DNA of 64,000 bases from Limonium bicolor (lineage: Eukaryota; Streptophyta; Magnoliopsida; Caryophyllales; Plumbaginaceae). This document shows positions 10,650 to 23,550 of this stretch, one piece after another. Both the position numbers and the translations under genes were made by a program. The stretch lies in contig CM041776.1 in assembly GCA_023374045.1 (NCBI GenBank), forward strand, positions 120,175,000 to 120,238,999, written 5' to 3'. Under the pieces are notes generated by a model. The model did not search any database, was not told where the DNA came from, and saw nothing but the letters and a program-made list of their open reading frames with translations. Position 1 is the first letter of the stretch. Every line of letters begins with the position of its first letter.

Positions 10650-12791
10650 CTGCTAAAACCTGCTCCAAACTTGATTTTTCCACTCCAAATCAATCCTTTA
10701 ACCACCCTTAATCTTTCCATAAACTTTCCACAAGTTTTCCACATGTTTAATCACCTTAAAACATGCTCTAAAACTCTTCAAATCATAGGCTCAAACCTTA
10801 CTCAAACTCTTGCTCAAATTCACACATTTTGCATTCTCCCTTTTGCACTAATGCACACTTGTGCATTTTCTAACCTCTCTTGACACTTGCATTATTGTTC
10901 TCTCTTCATTTAACCATTCCAAAACTTCCAAGATAATGCACACCTCATACCAAGTTCCAAGACTCACTCTTAAAACCTTAAATCTTCTTTATTTTTCTAC
11001 AACTCTTCAAGCATTTAAACAACCTCTTTTGCTACAGATTTTTGCACATCTCACCACAACATCCTCTCATATTCTTGGGTGATCATTTACCCAATTCAAA
11101 CTCCAACAACACCTAGCTAACCCTAGGTTATTCTCCACACAAAACATCACTTAAACCACTTAGGTTTCCACATAAATTTTGCCATAACTTGGCTACTTCT
11201 CTAACATTGCCCAAAACTCATACCACCATTTAAATCATCCTAAAACTAGCCAAACCACAAGGGTTCTATCAGCACTCAATATCTCCTCATTAATCAAGCA
11301 AAACTCATTACACCATATAGCATAATTCATCAAATACATAGCTCCCAAACAAGCATTAACTCACAAATGTTTTCTCACTTGCATTATTTCTAAGCAAGCA
11401 CATTATCACCACAACTCAAGTGGGGTTCATTCATTTAATTAACCCTTCCCAAATGCTAAAACACATAGGATACACATTAGGGTTGGTTTCTTACCTTAAT
11501 TTCTCTTAAGTTTCTTTTAGACATTCTTCTCCTCTTCTCTTCATCCAAAATCGGTCATGGCCAATCACTAGCCCAATTCTCTAGACCAATATACCAATGG
11601 ATATAAGGAGTACTCATTAGTTCTCCTAACTACGAAAATAACTCATGAATTCAAGAGGAGGGTTCAAGGCATTAAATTTGAACATTACCTTTGGAAACCC
11701 TAGAATTGATTTGCCAAGAATCAAAGGAGGAGCTCCAACCCACCATTGGAGACTTGGAGAGTAGCTCAAAACAAGAGAAGCAAGGCATTAACACATGCCA
11801 AAATCGGCCACACAAGAAGGTGAAGAAATATGCAACTTTCTTTGGATATTTTTACCTTGGATGAAAGAGGAAGCTTCAAGCTTCAAAATAGTGTGCTTTT
11901 CTCTTCAAATGGGCAACACCCATGAAAATCAAACTCCTCCTTTTCGAATTTTGAAAAGAGAGGAAGATAGGCCTTGGTGAGAGGAGCAAGAATCTATGCT
12001 CGGTTTTTGAATCGGAGCTTTAACGAAGCTTGTACAAGGTGAGGAAGGTGGGGTAGCCATTGGAGAAGCTCCAAACCGTGGAGGAAGGAGAAGAACCAGA
12101 AGAGAGAAAAGAGAGGGGGAGTCACACGGTGGGGAATGGGAAGAATGAGGAGAGAGAGAATAAAGTGGGGTATAAGTCCCCTTTTCACTATTTGCTTTTC
12201 TCTTTCTTTTTCTTTTCTTTCTTTATTACTAGCTTAGAGTGTGTTGACTCACTAATTAAAACCGGCCCCACTATATTAGTAAGCTGGAGCGTTTTTCGTT
12301 TTCTTACAGAAAACGCTTGTTATTTTACCCGGTTTGGCACTATTCACTAACCGGGCCCGTTTTTTGGATTTTTCTCGTTTCTTTATTTTTAATGGCTATT
12401 AAGCTTCCATTAATACTTAATTATAGTTATATAATCAACTATAATTTTTACGGGTCCATTTGACCACTTAAAGTCACGTTTTCGGGTTTTCTCGAAAAAC
12501 GTGCTTTAAACTCTCGTTAGCGTTTTAATCCATTATTTGGATCCGTTTTCTTCGGGAATCATTCCCGTATACTTATTAGGCCTAACTAAGCCTTAGGAAT
12601 CCATCTCGGACCCTCTCGAGATCATATATCTCTTATACTCATTTAACGCATTTTAGCGTTTTTCGCTTTTCAAGCGTTTTCTCTTTTTCTTTTGGTTTTA
12701 TTCTTTTTACCAATACTCTTTAGGCACCATTAGGCCTTTTATAATCATATTAGAGTAATTTAATCGCCATTTTTAGATCCGGGGTATTACA

Positions 12792-12825
12792 ATCTACCCC
12801 CCTTAGGAACTTTGTCCTCAAAGTT
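12792..12825 (-). promoter_or_regulatory. LARD1 3' polypurine tract and hairpin
   Basis: The plus strand ATCTACCCCCCTTA directly after the LTR is the complement of TAAGGGGGGTAGAT. It is followed by the perfectly paired AACTTTG (12808-12814) and CAAAGTT (12819-12825). Same arrangement as 2737-2772. Confidence 0.88.
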
Positions 12826-15800
12826 GATGAATCTAGGTGGTTACTCTCATGGCATTCAATGCCAAGGTTATAGTACATGTATAACCCTACTGACTCCACA
12901 AGTCAGTCTCATTTCATACTACACACATACCACACATATCACAGCATGTATAGCAATCAAAAATACTCTTTTACTCTCTCTCATGGAATCGGTCCGAAGA
13001 CAAGAAGGCACTACAGTCCTCGAATCCATGTTGAGTGATATACTACTGATCCCTCAGGTACCGACCGGTCACGTTGAACACTTACTCTTTCTGGTTCACG
13101 GCCGTTTCATGACAAATGGGCACTTACTCTCTCTGGCCCACGGTCCCTTCGGTTCTGATCAAAACGTTACACATATACATATCCTCAGGCACTCTGGTTG
13201 TCATCACTCAACACAGGAACATCTCAGGGTACCTCTCCCCGTCCCGCTGCCTTTGGAAAAATCACACACTGACACCGCCCCAACCGGTCACTTAGGACCG
13301 CCGCACGTACGGTGCAATGGTTTCAAACTAATACACGCCCACCGTTCTACCGGTCATCAAGACTTAAGGCTCAGCCATCGGCGGGTGATAGCGGTTTCAA
13401 AACCAGTTTCATTTCCATCTTCATACTTGAAGGAAATTCTTTTTCAAAATCTGTTTGAAAATTCTTTTTAAAACATCACACAACTCCAAATCAGATTTAT
13501 GGTAGCTGTATCTTTCTTAGCGTGATTACTTGTGACCACTATAGGGAGCTTCAGGAATCATCTAACCCTGATGTGATCAGCATCAGTGTTGAACTATCCT
13601 TCCACCCCAATTTGTGTTCGGTTTCCCTTGATCGCTAGCAGATCAAGTTCCACCTCCCACGTCAGTTTCAAACAATCAGATAGTCAAACATTTTTGTTTT
13701 CTATCTTTTACTCTTTCTAGTCATATTCACGAAACAATTCGTTTCAATTAATCTCTAGTTCCTAGTACTTAGGTCATTTGTCATTCTCATTGCTTCACTA
13801 CTTTACCTAGGTATTCCATACTTATGGCTTCATTTACTCAAATTGTTGCTCAATTTAAAACACATAACATACAACTCCAAAGGATGGAACTCACTCCATC
13901 TATCATTCTCAAATAAAATCACCTAGGGAACTCACTCCCTCTTAGGTTACACATCGGTTTCATGCCGATTCATACTCATCATAACTCATGTCTAATCTCA
14001 CTAGACATATACTATAGGGATTCTCATTCCCTAGGAGTCTCTCTACTCCTCTTTTCATAATACATACTCGTTACTTGCATCACTCATGCACAATAATCAT
14101 TATTACACAATGAATGGGTACATATGTTTATGTAACATAAGTTCCAATCATCAAAACATTTCTTTTGTGCTATGCACATAGTAGTTTACGCACCAATACG
14201 TAAAACATACTCTAAGCGGTTTCTCGCCCTACCCCCCTTAAAAGGGGTTACGCCCGCGTAACCAACCATATGTTATCACTGAACATTGGTTCATTAATTC
14301 GAGTATTATGAAGTGTTTTATCTTCAGTACGGTTAATTAACTCATAACCGGGTTCAGTTCTAGCCTCTAAGGCTTCAAGGGGTTTATGATATAGGTATAC
14401 TTAACCCTGAATCACGGTCCACAAGCTTCTGCTGCGTGACCTGATAACTAGAGCTTAATTCGCTCTTTTGGTATTTTCAATGTATTTCAATCATCGCTTG
14501 GTATCTCTTACCGTATGCGAATTCGATGAGTTATAGATTTTCTCTCCAACTCTCTGGAAATCTATTTGTATAACTCTGTATACCTTCGTGGTTATTCGCT
14601 TACTTTTCCCGACTTATTGCCGGTTGAGGTCAAGCTACTACTTAGCATGTAGTGCTTCCTCGTTTAATAGTGGCTCATGGATTATGTTTGTTTCTTGGTT
14701 CTGTACCAGAGTTCTTCATTCATACTACTCTGCATTTTTCCACATATCGATCCTGGGCCCTGTGGGTTACTGCCCACGTTCTTTGTGCATCTTTGGCCAA
14801 TGGCCGCACGGTTATCTCTCTAGATTCTCACTCAACAGGCTTCGTTGACATTTCTCAATTCCTGGCTCTCCCACTTGATCATTACCGCACAAGTGCAATA
14901 CCAAAACACTCAGTCATACAGAGTGCAGAAGCGTAAACCCTTGACAGTAAATCTCTCATGAGATAGGAATGAACATGTCTCCTTACCACATTTCTTCATC
15001 AACTCTAATCACTATCCGAATATACTCTTACAATGGTCGCTTACTGCGTACCTTGTTCTACTCGTTACAACATTTGTTTACATGGCATCCGCTACTACTT
15101 TAGCTTCTGCTCATGTACTCCGCCATTTATACTATGGCTTGCCATTCACTTGGCTCAATGAAATACGTTACTCTTTAAATCTCTCTGCGCGCTTGCGCAC
15201 TGCTTACTCTGCAGTTCATACTGTACACATACAGTGTTCACTACTCATCCGATTACTCTATCGGTTTCCTTTGTACTGCCATCAAGGTTCCTCTTTACAC
15301 ACTACTATAGTTCATATGCTCCTTGGCAATATACACATGCTCAAGTTTTACTACACCGCTCTAGCGGTTTCACATTTCATGCCTACGTGGTAGCCTTTCT
15401 CTGGAGGATTCACGCAATTGCCGCTCCCTAGGCCCCACAGTAACAAGTGGTATCCCCACTCTAAGGTAGTGGTTCGTGCTCCACAATAACTCTTATGCCT
15501 TTATGCATATGTTTTACAACGTTTGGATCTACGTATTGTAGTTGGTTTTGTCGGCTTACAAGCCACATTGCCTCGCCATGCTCCATGCGGGCTGTTTATA
15601 TAGGTTTCTTCCTCCCCGTATGCCATTAAATGGTTATGAGGTATTTCTGGGCTCTTAGAGATGGTTGTCTCATCACACTTCCAGACATGGAAGGCACTTT
15701 TAAATAACTTGATAGTTGTTTATGCCCTCTGGCAATCTAGGGTGTCCCGTGTTACGTGGGATCCCTTTGGGTTTTACCCGAGTGTTTGATTTAACACCTG

Positions 15801-17765
15801 TGTTATTAACACGATGTTTCGTTCAACTACTGTTGACTCCAGCACCCTTCTCGGATTGCTCCTGGGTGTTACTGAGTAATGCCATTACATCTGGCTTGTA
15901 CTTATGGTTATGTTCAGTTGCGACTTCGCCTTGCGGCTATGTATAACTCAAACTATCCCGTTTAGGGTTGTAATGTATCCCGTTATTGGGTAGAGTATTA
16001 GTACTTTTCTCATTATTCTCTTCAGTGAGGTATAAAGTGGGAATTCTATCCCGTTTATCGTACATTAATAAGTCCATTTAGGCATTCGCCGTATTATTTA
16101 CGCTGGTATATATTCCAGTCATCATGTATTTCCTAAGACATATCCAGTGTCTATACCTAATACTCTGTGCTTCTCGCACTTCTCCACGCTATGTCCTTAG
16201 GTCCGTCACCTTATTAGTTTCTTGACTCCCTTATATTGGTAAGCTTCCTTGTGTTCTTCAATCATTCGAGGTGTCCAACTGTCTTGGTTTGAATTGGCTC
16301 TTTCGTCCGTAGTATGGAGTGGGCACTTCCCGCGTATACTACTCTACTGTACTCATTGACATATACATTAGTTATACTTACCACTTACCCGACTAACTCA
16401 TAATTGGCTGTCAGGCCCGCAAGCTCCTTTGGAGTGCGGTTGTTCCATGTCTCATTTGTGTACACTTGTATGTCGGTCACCCTAAGTGAAGTATTCTGTT
16501 GCCAACTCCTCTTATATCATTATTGATAACTTACCGTGGTTCTCTGGTTTGGTTAAAAAAAATTTGGGGGTTTTTGGAAAATTTTATGATCTGAAAGGAA
16601 GTTCAAGTTTTAAAAGTAAGTTCTTCATGGCATTTCTGTGCCGGCTGTTCCTTACCGAGTCCAGCTTCTCGCTGACTGGTATGTTCTTTTATAATGATCA
16701 GGCCGTTATGCCTTTTCAAGGTTTCGTTTCAGAATTCTTAGGGTTTGTGGTGCTATGTCGGCTTCCTTAGCCATCCACGTACTCTGCTAAGTACTTATTG
16801 CGTGTCAAAGTTCCTCTTAGCTGTCCGTTATACCGCACTTGCCGAGGCAAGTGCGCGGTAAGGCGGTTTTTGGGTTAACTCATACCGGTCACGGCATTGT
16901 TCACATGGTATATGGTAGCCTTGTCGGCTCTTCCTTGATCCTTTAATTGGATAACTGCTCCTTGGAGCTGCTTCTCATTCATCTTGACATGACTGTCAGT
17001 CATTTAGGTGCTCCTCCACTCTCGGGGTTCCTTAATTACTTTAATTTTATGCTTTACCTCGTTGCTCATTCCCACGTCTTTACTGTGGTTACCGAGGTTT
17101 AACTTATTTAGGTACTACTTCTGTAGTCCTATTCGGGTATATTCCGTAGCTATGCTCGTAGCTGTCTAAGCTGTATCAGTTAAGTATTGCAACCTCTTTG
17201 GGTGTGGCAGGGTGGGTGCATCTACTCCTGACTAGGTTCTCAGTCGGTTAGATTACCGATGTTGGTATTACTTAGCTATGGCGGTCCGTAGACATGTGTC
17301 TCGGTTTTTGTTATTTCTCATGAGTCCGCCTTGTTGCACGGTTTGTGCTTTCTTCTTGCAGCTGCTCGGCCAGCTAGGTTCTCGCGACTGCTAAGCATGT
17401 CGCCCCAAGTTGCCACAGATTTCGGTCTCCTTGGATTAGGATTTCTCGATCTCTCGCCATTATGTGCGGTTATTGTCATTCCAGCGAGATCCGTCTCCGG
17501 GATTCCCGGTTCTCGGGATCTACCGCATGACAGGTTCTAGTTCATATGGAAATATTAAATAACTGCCAGATTGGGTTTCCCCCGTCTCTCTGGCGTTCTT
17601 TCCCAAGCTTTTAATGCGGGGGTTGTGGAGGGCGGGTCTGGTATTGTAGGTATCCAGATCATACTGGAAGTTCCTAACTAGCGCATCTCTCACGCTACCA
17701 CTCAACCCATAGCCCTAAGTCTCTAATTCCTAACTCGGTATTTCCTAAGCTCGGTATTTCCAGTC
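12826..17765 (-). other. LARD1 internal domain, non-coding
   Basis: No gag or pol motif is visible on the minus strand and no long ORF is present. It aligns with the LARD2 interior along most of its length. Shared landmarks include the second PPT block (14229), the phrase around CTTCTGCTGCG (14427/60016), the AACACTCAGTC stretch (14903/60625), the CAAGCTCCTTyGGAGTGCGGT stretch (16419/62123) and the GGCAAGTGC stretch (16845/62575). A plus-strand frame at 12812-13471 is open by chance; LARD2 does not keep it. Confidence 0.8.
14229..14263 (-). promoter_or_regulatory. LARD1 second polypurine tract with hairpin
   Basis: The plus strand CTACCCCCCTTAAAAGGG is followed by GGTTACG (14246-14252), loop CCCG, CGTAACC (14257-14263). 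On the element strand the hairpin comes first, then TTTTAAGGGGGGTAG. The block lies about 1.44 kb upstream of the 3' PPT and corresponds to the block just after the chromovirus pol stop (2476-2510). Confidence 0.65.
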
Positions 17766-17793
17766 ATCAGAGCGATACTTCGCTCTGATACCA
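17766..17793 (-). promoter_or_regulatory. LARD1 primer-binding site (initiator Met tRNA type) inside a hairpin
   Basis: On the element strand, four bases after the 5' LTR, TGGTATCAGAGC (complement of 17782-17793) is the usual plant PBS complementary to initiator-Met tRNA. Most of it forms one arm of a perfect 10-bp hairpin: ATCAGAGCGA (17766-17775), loop TACT, TCGCTCTGAT (17780-17789). Confidence 0.88.
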
Positions 17794-18170
17794 TTTTTGT
17801 AACACCCCAACCGTTAATCTCGTCATTACCTCTTAAACTGTTACTAATTACTCCTACTCACGCAGCGGAACTCTAATTACAACGAGGGGTGAAACAACGC
17901 CGTTAGCCACCCATGTGGCTAACCAGGCCTTTCTTACATACCGTAACGGTCTGATGAACTGGAATAACCGAGTACTTCATACAATACAATACTCAATTCA
18001 TATTCTACTATAAACCGAGTCTACAATATACGGATGCCGATAACATACTCGGACTTACACCTCATTCAAACGCATAAGTAATTACAATCTAACTACCCAT
18101 GCTCACAGCAGTCCCCGTCCTACTCTCTCGAACGGTGGTCAGCTTCAAGTACCTGCACACTAAAAACGTT

Positions 18171-18233
18171 CCCCCTAGGGGGTCAGCTTACGCTGAATAT
18201 GAAATTCGCATATACCGCGTGCTAACCGCGGTA
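18171..18233 (-). other. Conserved triple hairpin, LARD1 right LTR
   Basis: Same paired stems as 8789-8851: CCCCC/GGGGG, TCAGC/GCTGA, TACCGCG/CGCGGTA. Confidence 0.8.
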
Positions 18234-19848
18234 CGCCGACTACTTTGGGTCGGATATACATGGAGTTCATTTTAATCAAACAACATGCATCATGGCAATA
18301 CAATATATATGTATATCACACAAGGAATCTACATCCAATCACGGAACACGATTCCTAACTAACATAACAATGTTGTTAGTGGTAACTGGTTACTCTTAGG
18401 CATTGAGGGTTATTCCTCACTATGCCTTGTTTACTTATTCAATACCTCACCCGCTCTCTCGGGTTACTTATTCGTATACACACCCATTCTCTTGGGCTAC
18501 TCATTTTATACTTACCCATTCTCTCGGGTTACTCATACATATACTCACCCCTTTCTCTCGGGTTATTTATACTCATTATCTCACCCACACTCTTGGGTTA
18601 TTCATACTCAAGCTCTTGTAGATTCTCGAGACACTACAGGTCTCCTACGTCACGCTTGTTACTCTTTACATACTTAAGCCAAAACTCATGGCTCTCTAGC
18701 ATAGTCTTACTTCCCCGGTTTCGACCCTACTCTGGGTCTAGCATGGTGGGAAGGTTCAACTAGCTCACGGAACTCTCTCTTAGTTCCTATCTCTTTTACT
18801 TAGGTCCGACTACTCTCGGACTACTCTCGTTCCCATACACTCCTCTCTCGGAGTTATAATAATATCATGTATATTAGTCTAGAAGCATCATTCTCGATGT
18901 TTCTAATGACTTTGGGAACTTTACTTAAATTCGGGTAATCTTAGGTTTAAGGGTTACCCTCACAATCATATGCTTGTACATTCGGATATTTTCTTATACC
19001 GGGTAAAATCCTCATTTAGGAGGTCGACCATGTCTCAAGGGAACCACATAGTCCCTTAGGTCTCTTTTACCTTTCTTATATATTCACATCATTGGACTAA
19101 CTTCAATCCTCTCGATGGAGGTTCATTTATCTCTCCACTCATATTTATTTCGTGGATTGTTTCAATAAGGTTTTCTAACCGTTATCGGGTATTTACTCAA
19201 CCCGTACATCTCCTCACATTCTAGGGAGTTCATATGTTTACGATATCGTTATACTTTAATCGATAGTTTATGTGTGTTTGCATATTTCCATTGCTTATGA
19301 GACTTCCCGTACTACGGGTTATTAGTCAATCAATACTCACTATGAGTCGGTCTAGGCACTCTGTTAGACCACACCGGCATACAAGTATGTTAGCTCATAC
19401 AACATACATCAAGGCATACATAATCAAACAAGGGATTATTTTCATGCTTTAATCTTGATTAAGCCGGCACACACACACAAATCAGAGTAACTCGGTTAGC
19501 ATACGGGGCATGAGAAAATCATACCTTTCACCGGGGTTTTTACTTTTACCGTATCTCACCATGCTCGGGTCACGCACGATTCTCTGATAATGTTTCAAAC
19601 ATTATTATTAATACTAAGCTCATACGGTACATTATTAAATGCTACTCCCGTACTTACCCCGTTATCCCGTTATCTCGGTTTTACTTTTGTTAATTTGAGT
19701 TCTCACTTCTCAATCCTTCTAACACTTTCTTACACTTCCTAGGGCCTTTACATGTCACCAAACAAGGCCTTAACATCTTATAACATCATTAACACTCAAA
19801 CCCCCATCATTTAAACCCTTTAAAACACTCTCTGTAGGTTTCTGGGGT

Positions 19849-20030
19849 GGTCCGGGACTTGGTCCTTACCCTAAGTCCCGGACCAATACTCATCACAACT
19901 CTCGGGTGGAATTTCAACACTGGTCCGGGACCTTGTCCCTATCCCAAGTCCCGGACCAAACACGGCTTGCACTCTCGGCCTAAATAAATGGGGTGGTCCG
20001 GGTCCTTGTCCATGGACTAGGTCCCGGACC
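19849..20030 (-). repeat. Tandem hairpin array in LARD1 right LTR (3 units)
   Basis: Same three GGTCCGGG...CCCGGACC inverted units as 10466-10649. The spacer differs from the left copy by a two-base loss (CACAACTCTC against CACAACACTCTC). Confidence 0.85.
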
Positions 20031-22184
20031 CTGCTAAAACCTGCTCCAAACTTGATTTTTCCACTCCAAATCAATCCTTTAACCACCCTTAATCTTTCCA
20101 TAAACTTTCCACAAGTTTTCCACATGTTTAATCACCTTAAAACATGCTCTAAAACTCTTCAAATCATAGGCTCAAACCTTAATCAAACTCTTGCTCAAAT
20201 TCACACATTTTGCATTCTCTTTTGCACTAATGCACACTTGTGCATTTTCTAACCTCTCTTGACACTTGCATTATTGTTCTCTCTTCATTTAACCATTCCA
20301 AACTTCCAAGATAATGCACACCTCATACCAAGTTCCAAGACTCACTCTTAAAACCTTAAATCTTCTTTATTTTTCTACAACTCTTCAAGCATTTAAACAA
20401 CCTCTTTTGCTACAGATTTTTGCACAAATCTCACCACAATCATCCTCTCATATTCTTGGGTGATCATTTACCCAATTCAAACTCCAACAACACCTAGCTA
20501 ACCCTAGGTTATTCTCCACACAAAACATCACTTAAACCACTTAGGTTTCCACATAAATTTTGCCATAACTTGGCTACTTCTCTAACATTGCCCAAAACTC
20601 ATACCACCATTTAAATCATCCTAAAACTAGCCAAACCACAAGGGTTCTATCAGCACTCAATATCTCCTCATTAATCAAGCAAAACTCATTACACCATATA
20701 GCATAATTCATCAAATACATAGCTCCCAAACAAGCATTAACTCACAAATGTTTTCTCACTTGCATTATTTCTAAGCAAGCACATTATCACCACAACTCAA
20801 GTGGGGTTCATTCATTTAATTAACCCTTCCCAAATGCTAAACACATAGGATACACATTAGGGTTGGTTTCTTACCTTAATTTCTCTTAAGTTTCTTTTAG
20901 ACATTCTTCTCCTCTTCTCTTCATCCAAAATCGGTCATGGCCAATCACTAGCCCAATTCTCTAGACCAATATACCAATGGATATAAGGAGTACTCATTAG
21001 TTCTCCTAACTACGAAAATAACTCATGAATTCAAGAGGAGGGTTCAAGGCATTAAATTTGAACATTACCTTTGGAAACCCTAGAATTGATTTGCCAAGAA
21101 TCAAAGGAGGAGCTCCAACCCACCATTGGAGACTTGGAGAGTAGCTCAAAACAAAGAGAAGCAAGGCATTAACACATGCCAAAATCGGCCACACAAGAAG
21201 GTGAAGAAATATGCAACTTTCTTTGGATATTTTTACCTTGGATGAAAGAGGAAGCTTCAAGCTTCAAAATAGTGTGCTTTTCTCTTCAAATGGGCAACAC
21301 CCATGAAAATCAAACTCCTCCTTTTCGAATTTTGAAAGAGAGGAAGATAGGCCTTGGTGAGAGGAGCAAGAATCTATGCTCGGTTTTTGAATCGGAGCTT
21401 TAACGAAGCTTGTACAAGGTGAGGAAGGTGGGGTAGCCATTGGAGAAGCTCCAAACCGTGGAGGAAGGAGAAGAACCAGAAGAGAGAAAAGAGAGGGGGA
21501 GTCACACGGTGGGGAATGGGAAGAATGAGGAAGAGAGAATAAAGTGGGGGTATAAGTCCCCTTTTCACTATTTGCTTTTCTCTTTCTTTTTCTTTTCTTT
21601 CTTTATTACTAGCTTAGAGTGTGTGTGAGTGTGTTGACTCACTAATTAAAACCGGCCCCACTATATTAGTAAGCTGGAGCGTTTTTCGTTTTCTTACAGA
21701 AAACGCTTGTTATTTTACCCGGTTTGGCACTATTCACTAACCGGGCCCGTTTTTCGGATTTTTCTCGTTTCTTTATTTTTAATGGCTATTAAGCTTCCAT
21801 TAATACTTAATTATAGTTATATAATCAACTATAATTTTTACGGGTCCATTTGACCACTTAAAGTCACGTTTTCGGGTTTTCTCGAAAAACGTGCTTTAAA
21901 CTCCATTAGCGTTTTAATCCATTATTTGGATCCGTTTTCTTCGGGAATCATTCCCGTATACTTATTAGGCCTAACTAAGCCTTAGGAATCCATCTCGGAC
22001 CCTCTCGAGATCATATATCTCTTATACTCATTTAACGCATTTTAGCGTTTTTCGCTTTTCAAGCGTTTTCTCTTTTCTTTTGGTTTTATTCTTTTTACCA
22101 ATACTCTTTAGGCACCATTAGGCCTTTTATAATCATATTAGAGTAATTTAATCGCCATTTTTAGATCCGGGGTATTACAGAATG

Positions 22185-22515
22185 CCTGAAGTGGTACGTA
22201 CCTCCCAATCAAAGGTCACCATAACCATGGTGATCCAAGAGGAGAGATCCACATCAGAGTTTGCCGCCACGACCATTTTGGTATGTTTTGTATGGTTCAA
22301 AATTCTCCACACCCGTCTATCCACAATGGTTTCATTACAGAAATCCAAACATTATTGCAACTTGGATTTACCCATTACATTCACGGTTAGAAATGGACCA
22401 CAAAAATGTAGTAATAATTTTCACTCAAATATGGTATTGCAATATGTCATGTAAAGTTAGTTGTGAGCAAAAATGTTCCAAAAATAAGTGTTTTAGCTAT
22501 TTAGCGCGTCAATAA
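22185..22515 (+). pseudogene. OTU-like protease pseudogene, 3' half (continues 7731-8415)
   Basis: It lies directly after the LARD1 target duplication. One frame reads PFWYVLYGSKFS then TPVYPQWFHYRN, resembling the OTU C-terminal segment after the catalytic His (family pattern NHFVxVxL ... PxxPQWxxYR). A GACCATTTT string at 22271-22279 could hold the His in a neighbouring frame. With LARD1 removed, the two halves abut across the single GAATG. Degenerate, with frame breaks. Confidence 0.55.
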
Positions 22516-23550
22516 TCATTTTTTAAAAAAAGTCGACCCTCACATTTCAACGTATTCAAGATAGTTTAATGAAATTAAAAAAAATTGTATTACAACTAGT
22601 AAAATTCACTATTAACCAACTATGAAGTTTTAAAGAAAATTTCATGAAATGCCACTATATTTTTGGTTAATTCATAAAATGCCCCCAAATAAAAAATAAA
22701 GTCACAAAATTCCACTATATATTTACAAAATTTCATGAAATGCCGCTATAGTCATTGACTACACGGACAAAAGACAAAAATACTCCTACTAGGTAACAAA
22801 AGTACTTTTAAAGTTGAGAATATGTCCCTAAATGTTATAAAATTCACAAAATTCATAAAAATTCAATAATATAAAATTATACAAATATATACAATAAAAA
22901 AATAATATTAAAATAAAAAATAAAAAATAGAAATATCATAAAATTGAAAAACTAAATATTTTCTAGATTTTTGTTTAAATTATTCATTACCATAAAAAGA
23001 ATATAAAGTTTTAAACACCTAATTTATATCAATTTTTCTACCAATTAAGTACCATAATTTATACCAATTAAGTAGCATAATTTATTCCATACATTTTAAT
23101 TTTTTTTCTACCAATTTAAAGTTTTTATTCAAAGTAAATTATATTATATTTTTTAATAAATATATTTCCCAATGTTTTAAAATTTATATTCTATTTTGTA
23201 GATAACTTCATGACATAATATTTTGTATAGAAAAAAAATTATGTCCTAAAGTTATATGTAAAATACAATATAAATACTTTTTCTAAATATTAGTTTAAAA
23301 AATATACAACAATTTATTTGGTAGAAAAAAAAAATCAAAATGTATGGTAAAAATTATGATACTTAATTGGTGTAAATTATAGTTCTTAATTGGTAAAAAA
23401 TTGGTATATTATATGTTTAAAAGACTATATTATTTTTTAAGGTACTGAATAATTTTAAATAATCTAAAAAATATTTACTTTTTCCAATATTTGATGATAT
23501 TTTAGTATATTTTTATTTCATCTTGTATTTTTTTATAATATATATATAAA

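Larger units (their letters stand above)
8416..12791 (-). repeat. LARD1 3' LTR (left copy, 4,376 bp)
   Basis: On the plus strand it runs TGTAACACCCC to GGGGTATTACA. Differences from the right copy are few and mostly 1-5 base gains or losses (near 8600, 8994, 9140, 10165, 10290, 10516). It contains a triple hairpin (8789-8851), a CTCTCGGGTTA repeat cluster (9058-9235), a tandem hairpin array (10466-10649) and a purine-rich leader-like stretch (about 12060-12170). Confidence 0.92.
8416..22179 (-). mobile_element. LARD1: intact non-coding LTR retrotransposon, 13.8 kb
   Basis: Two near-identical LTRs (8416-12791 and 17798-22179) flank a 5,006-bp internal domain, with target duplications GAATG at 8411-8415 and 22180-22184. 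On the minus strand the order is 5' LTR (right copy), primer-binding site (17782-17793), internal domain, PPT (12792-12805), 3' LTR (left copy). No minus-strand ORF of meaningful length exists in the interior. This fits the LARD class, which relies on enzymes of a related autonomous element. PPT block and LTR ends match the chromovirus at 1-6847, a likely type of partner (inference). Confidence 0.92.
17798..22179 (-). repeat. LARD1 5' LTR (right copy, 4,382 bp)
   Basis: Nearly identical to 8416-12791. It contains the triple hairpin (18171-18233) and the three-unit hairpin array (19849-20030). It is bounded on the right by the target duplication GAATG at 22180-22184. Confidence 0.92.

Noticed and set aside
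12812..13471. A 219-codon open frame on the plus strand just inside LARD1
   Set aside because: It is antisense to the element, has no recognisable motif, and is not kept open in the homologous LARD2 stretch. Best read as chance.
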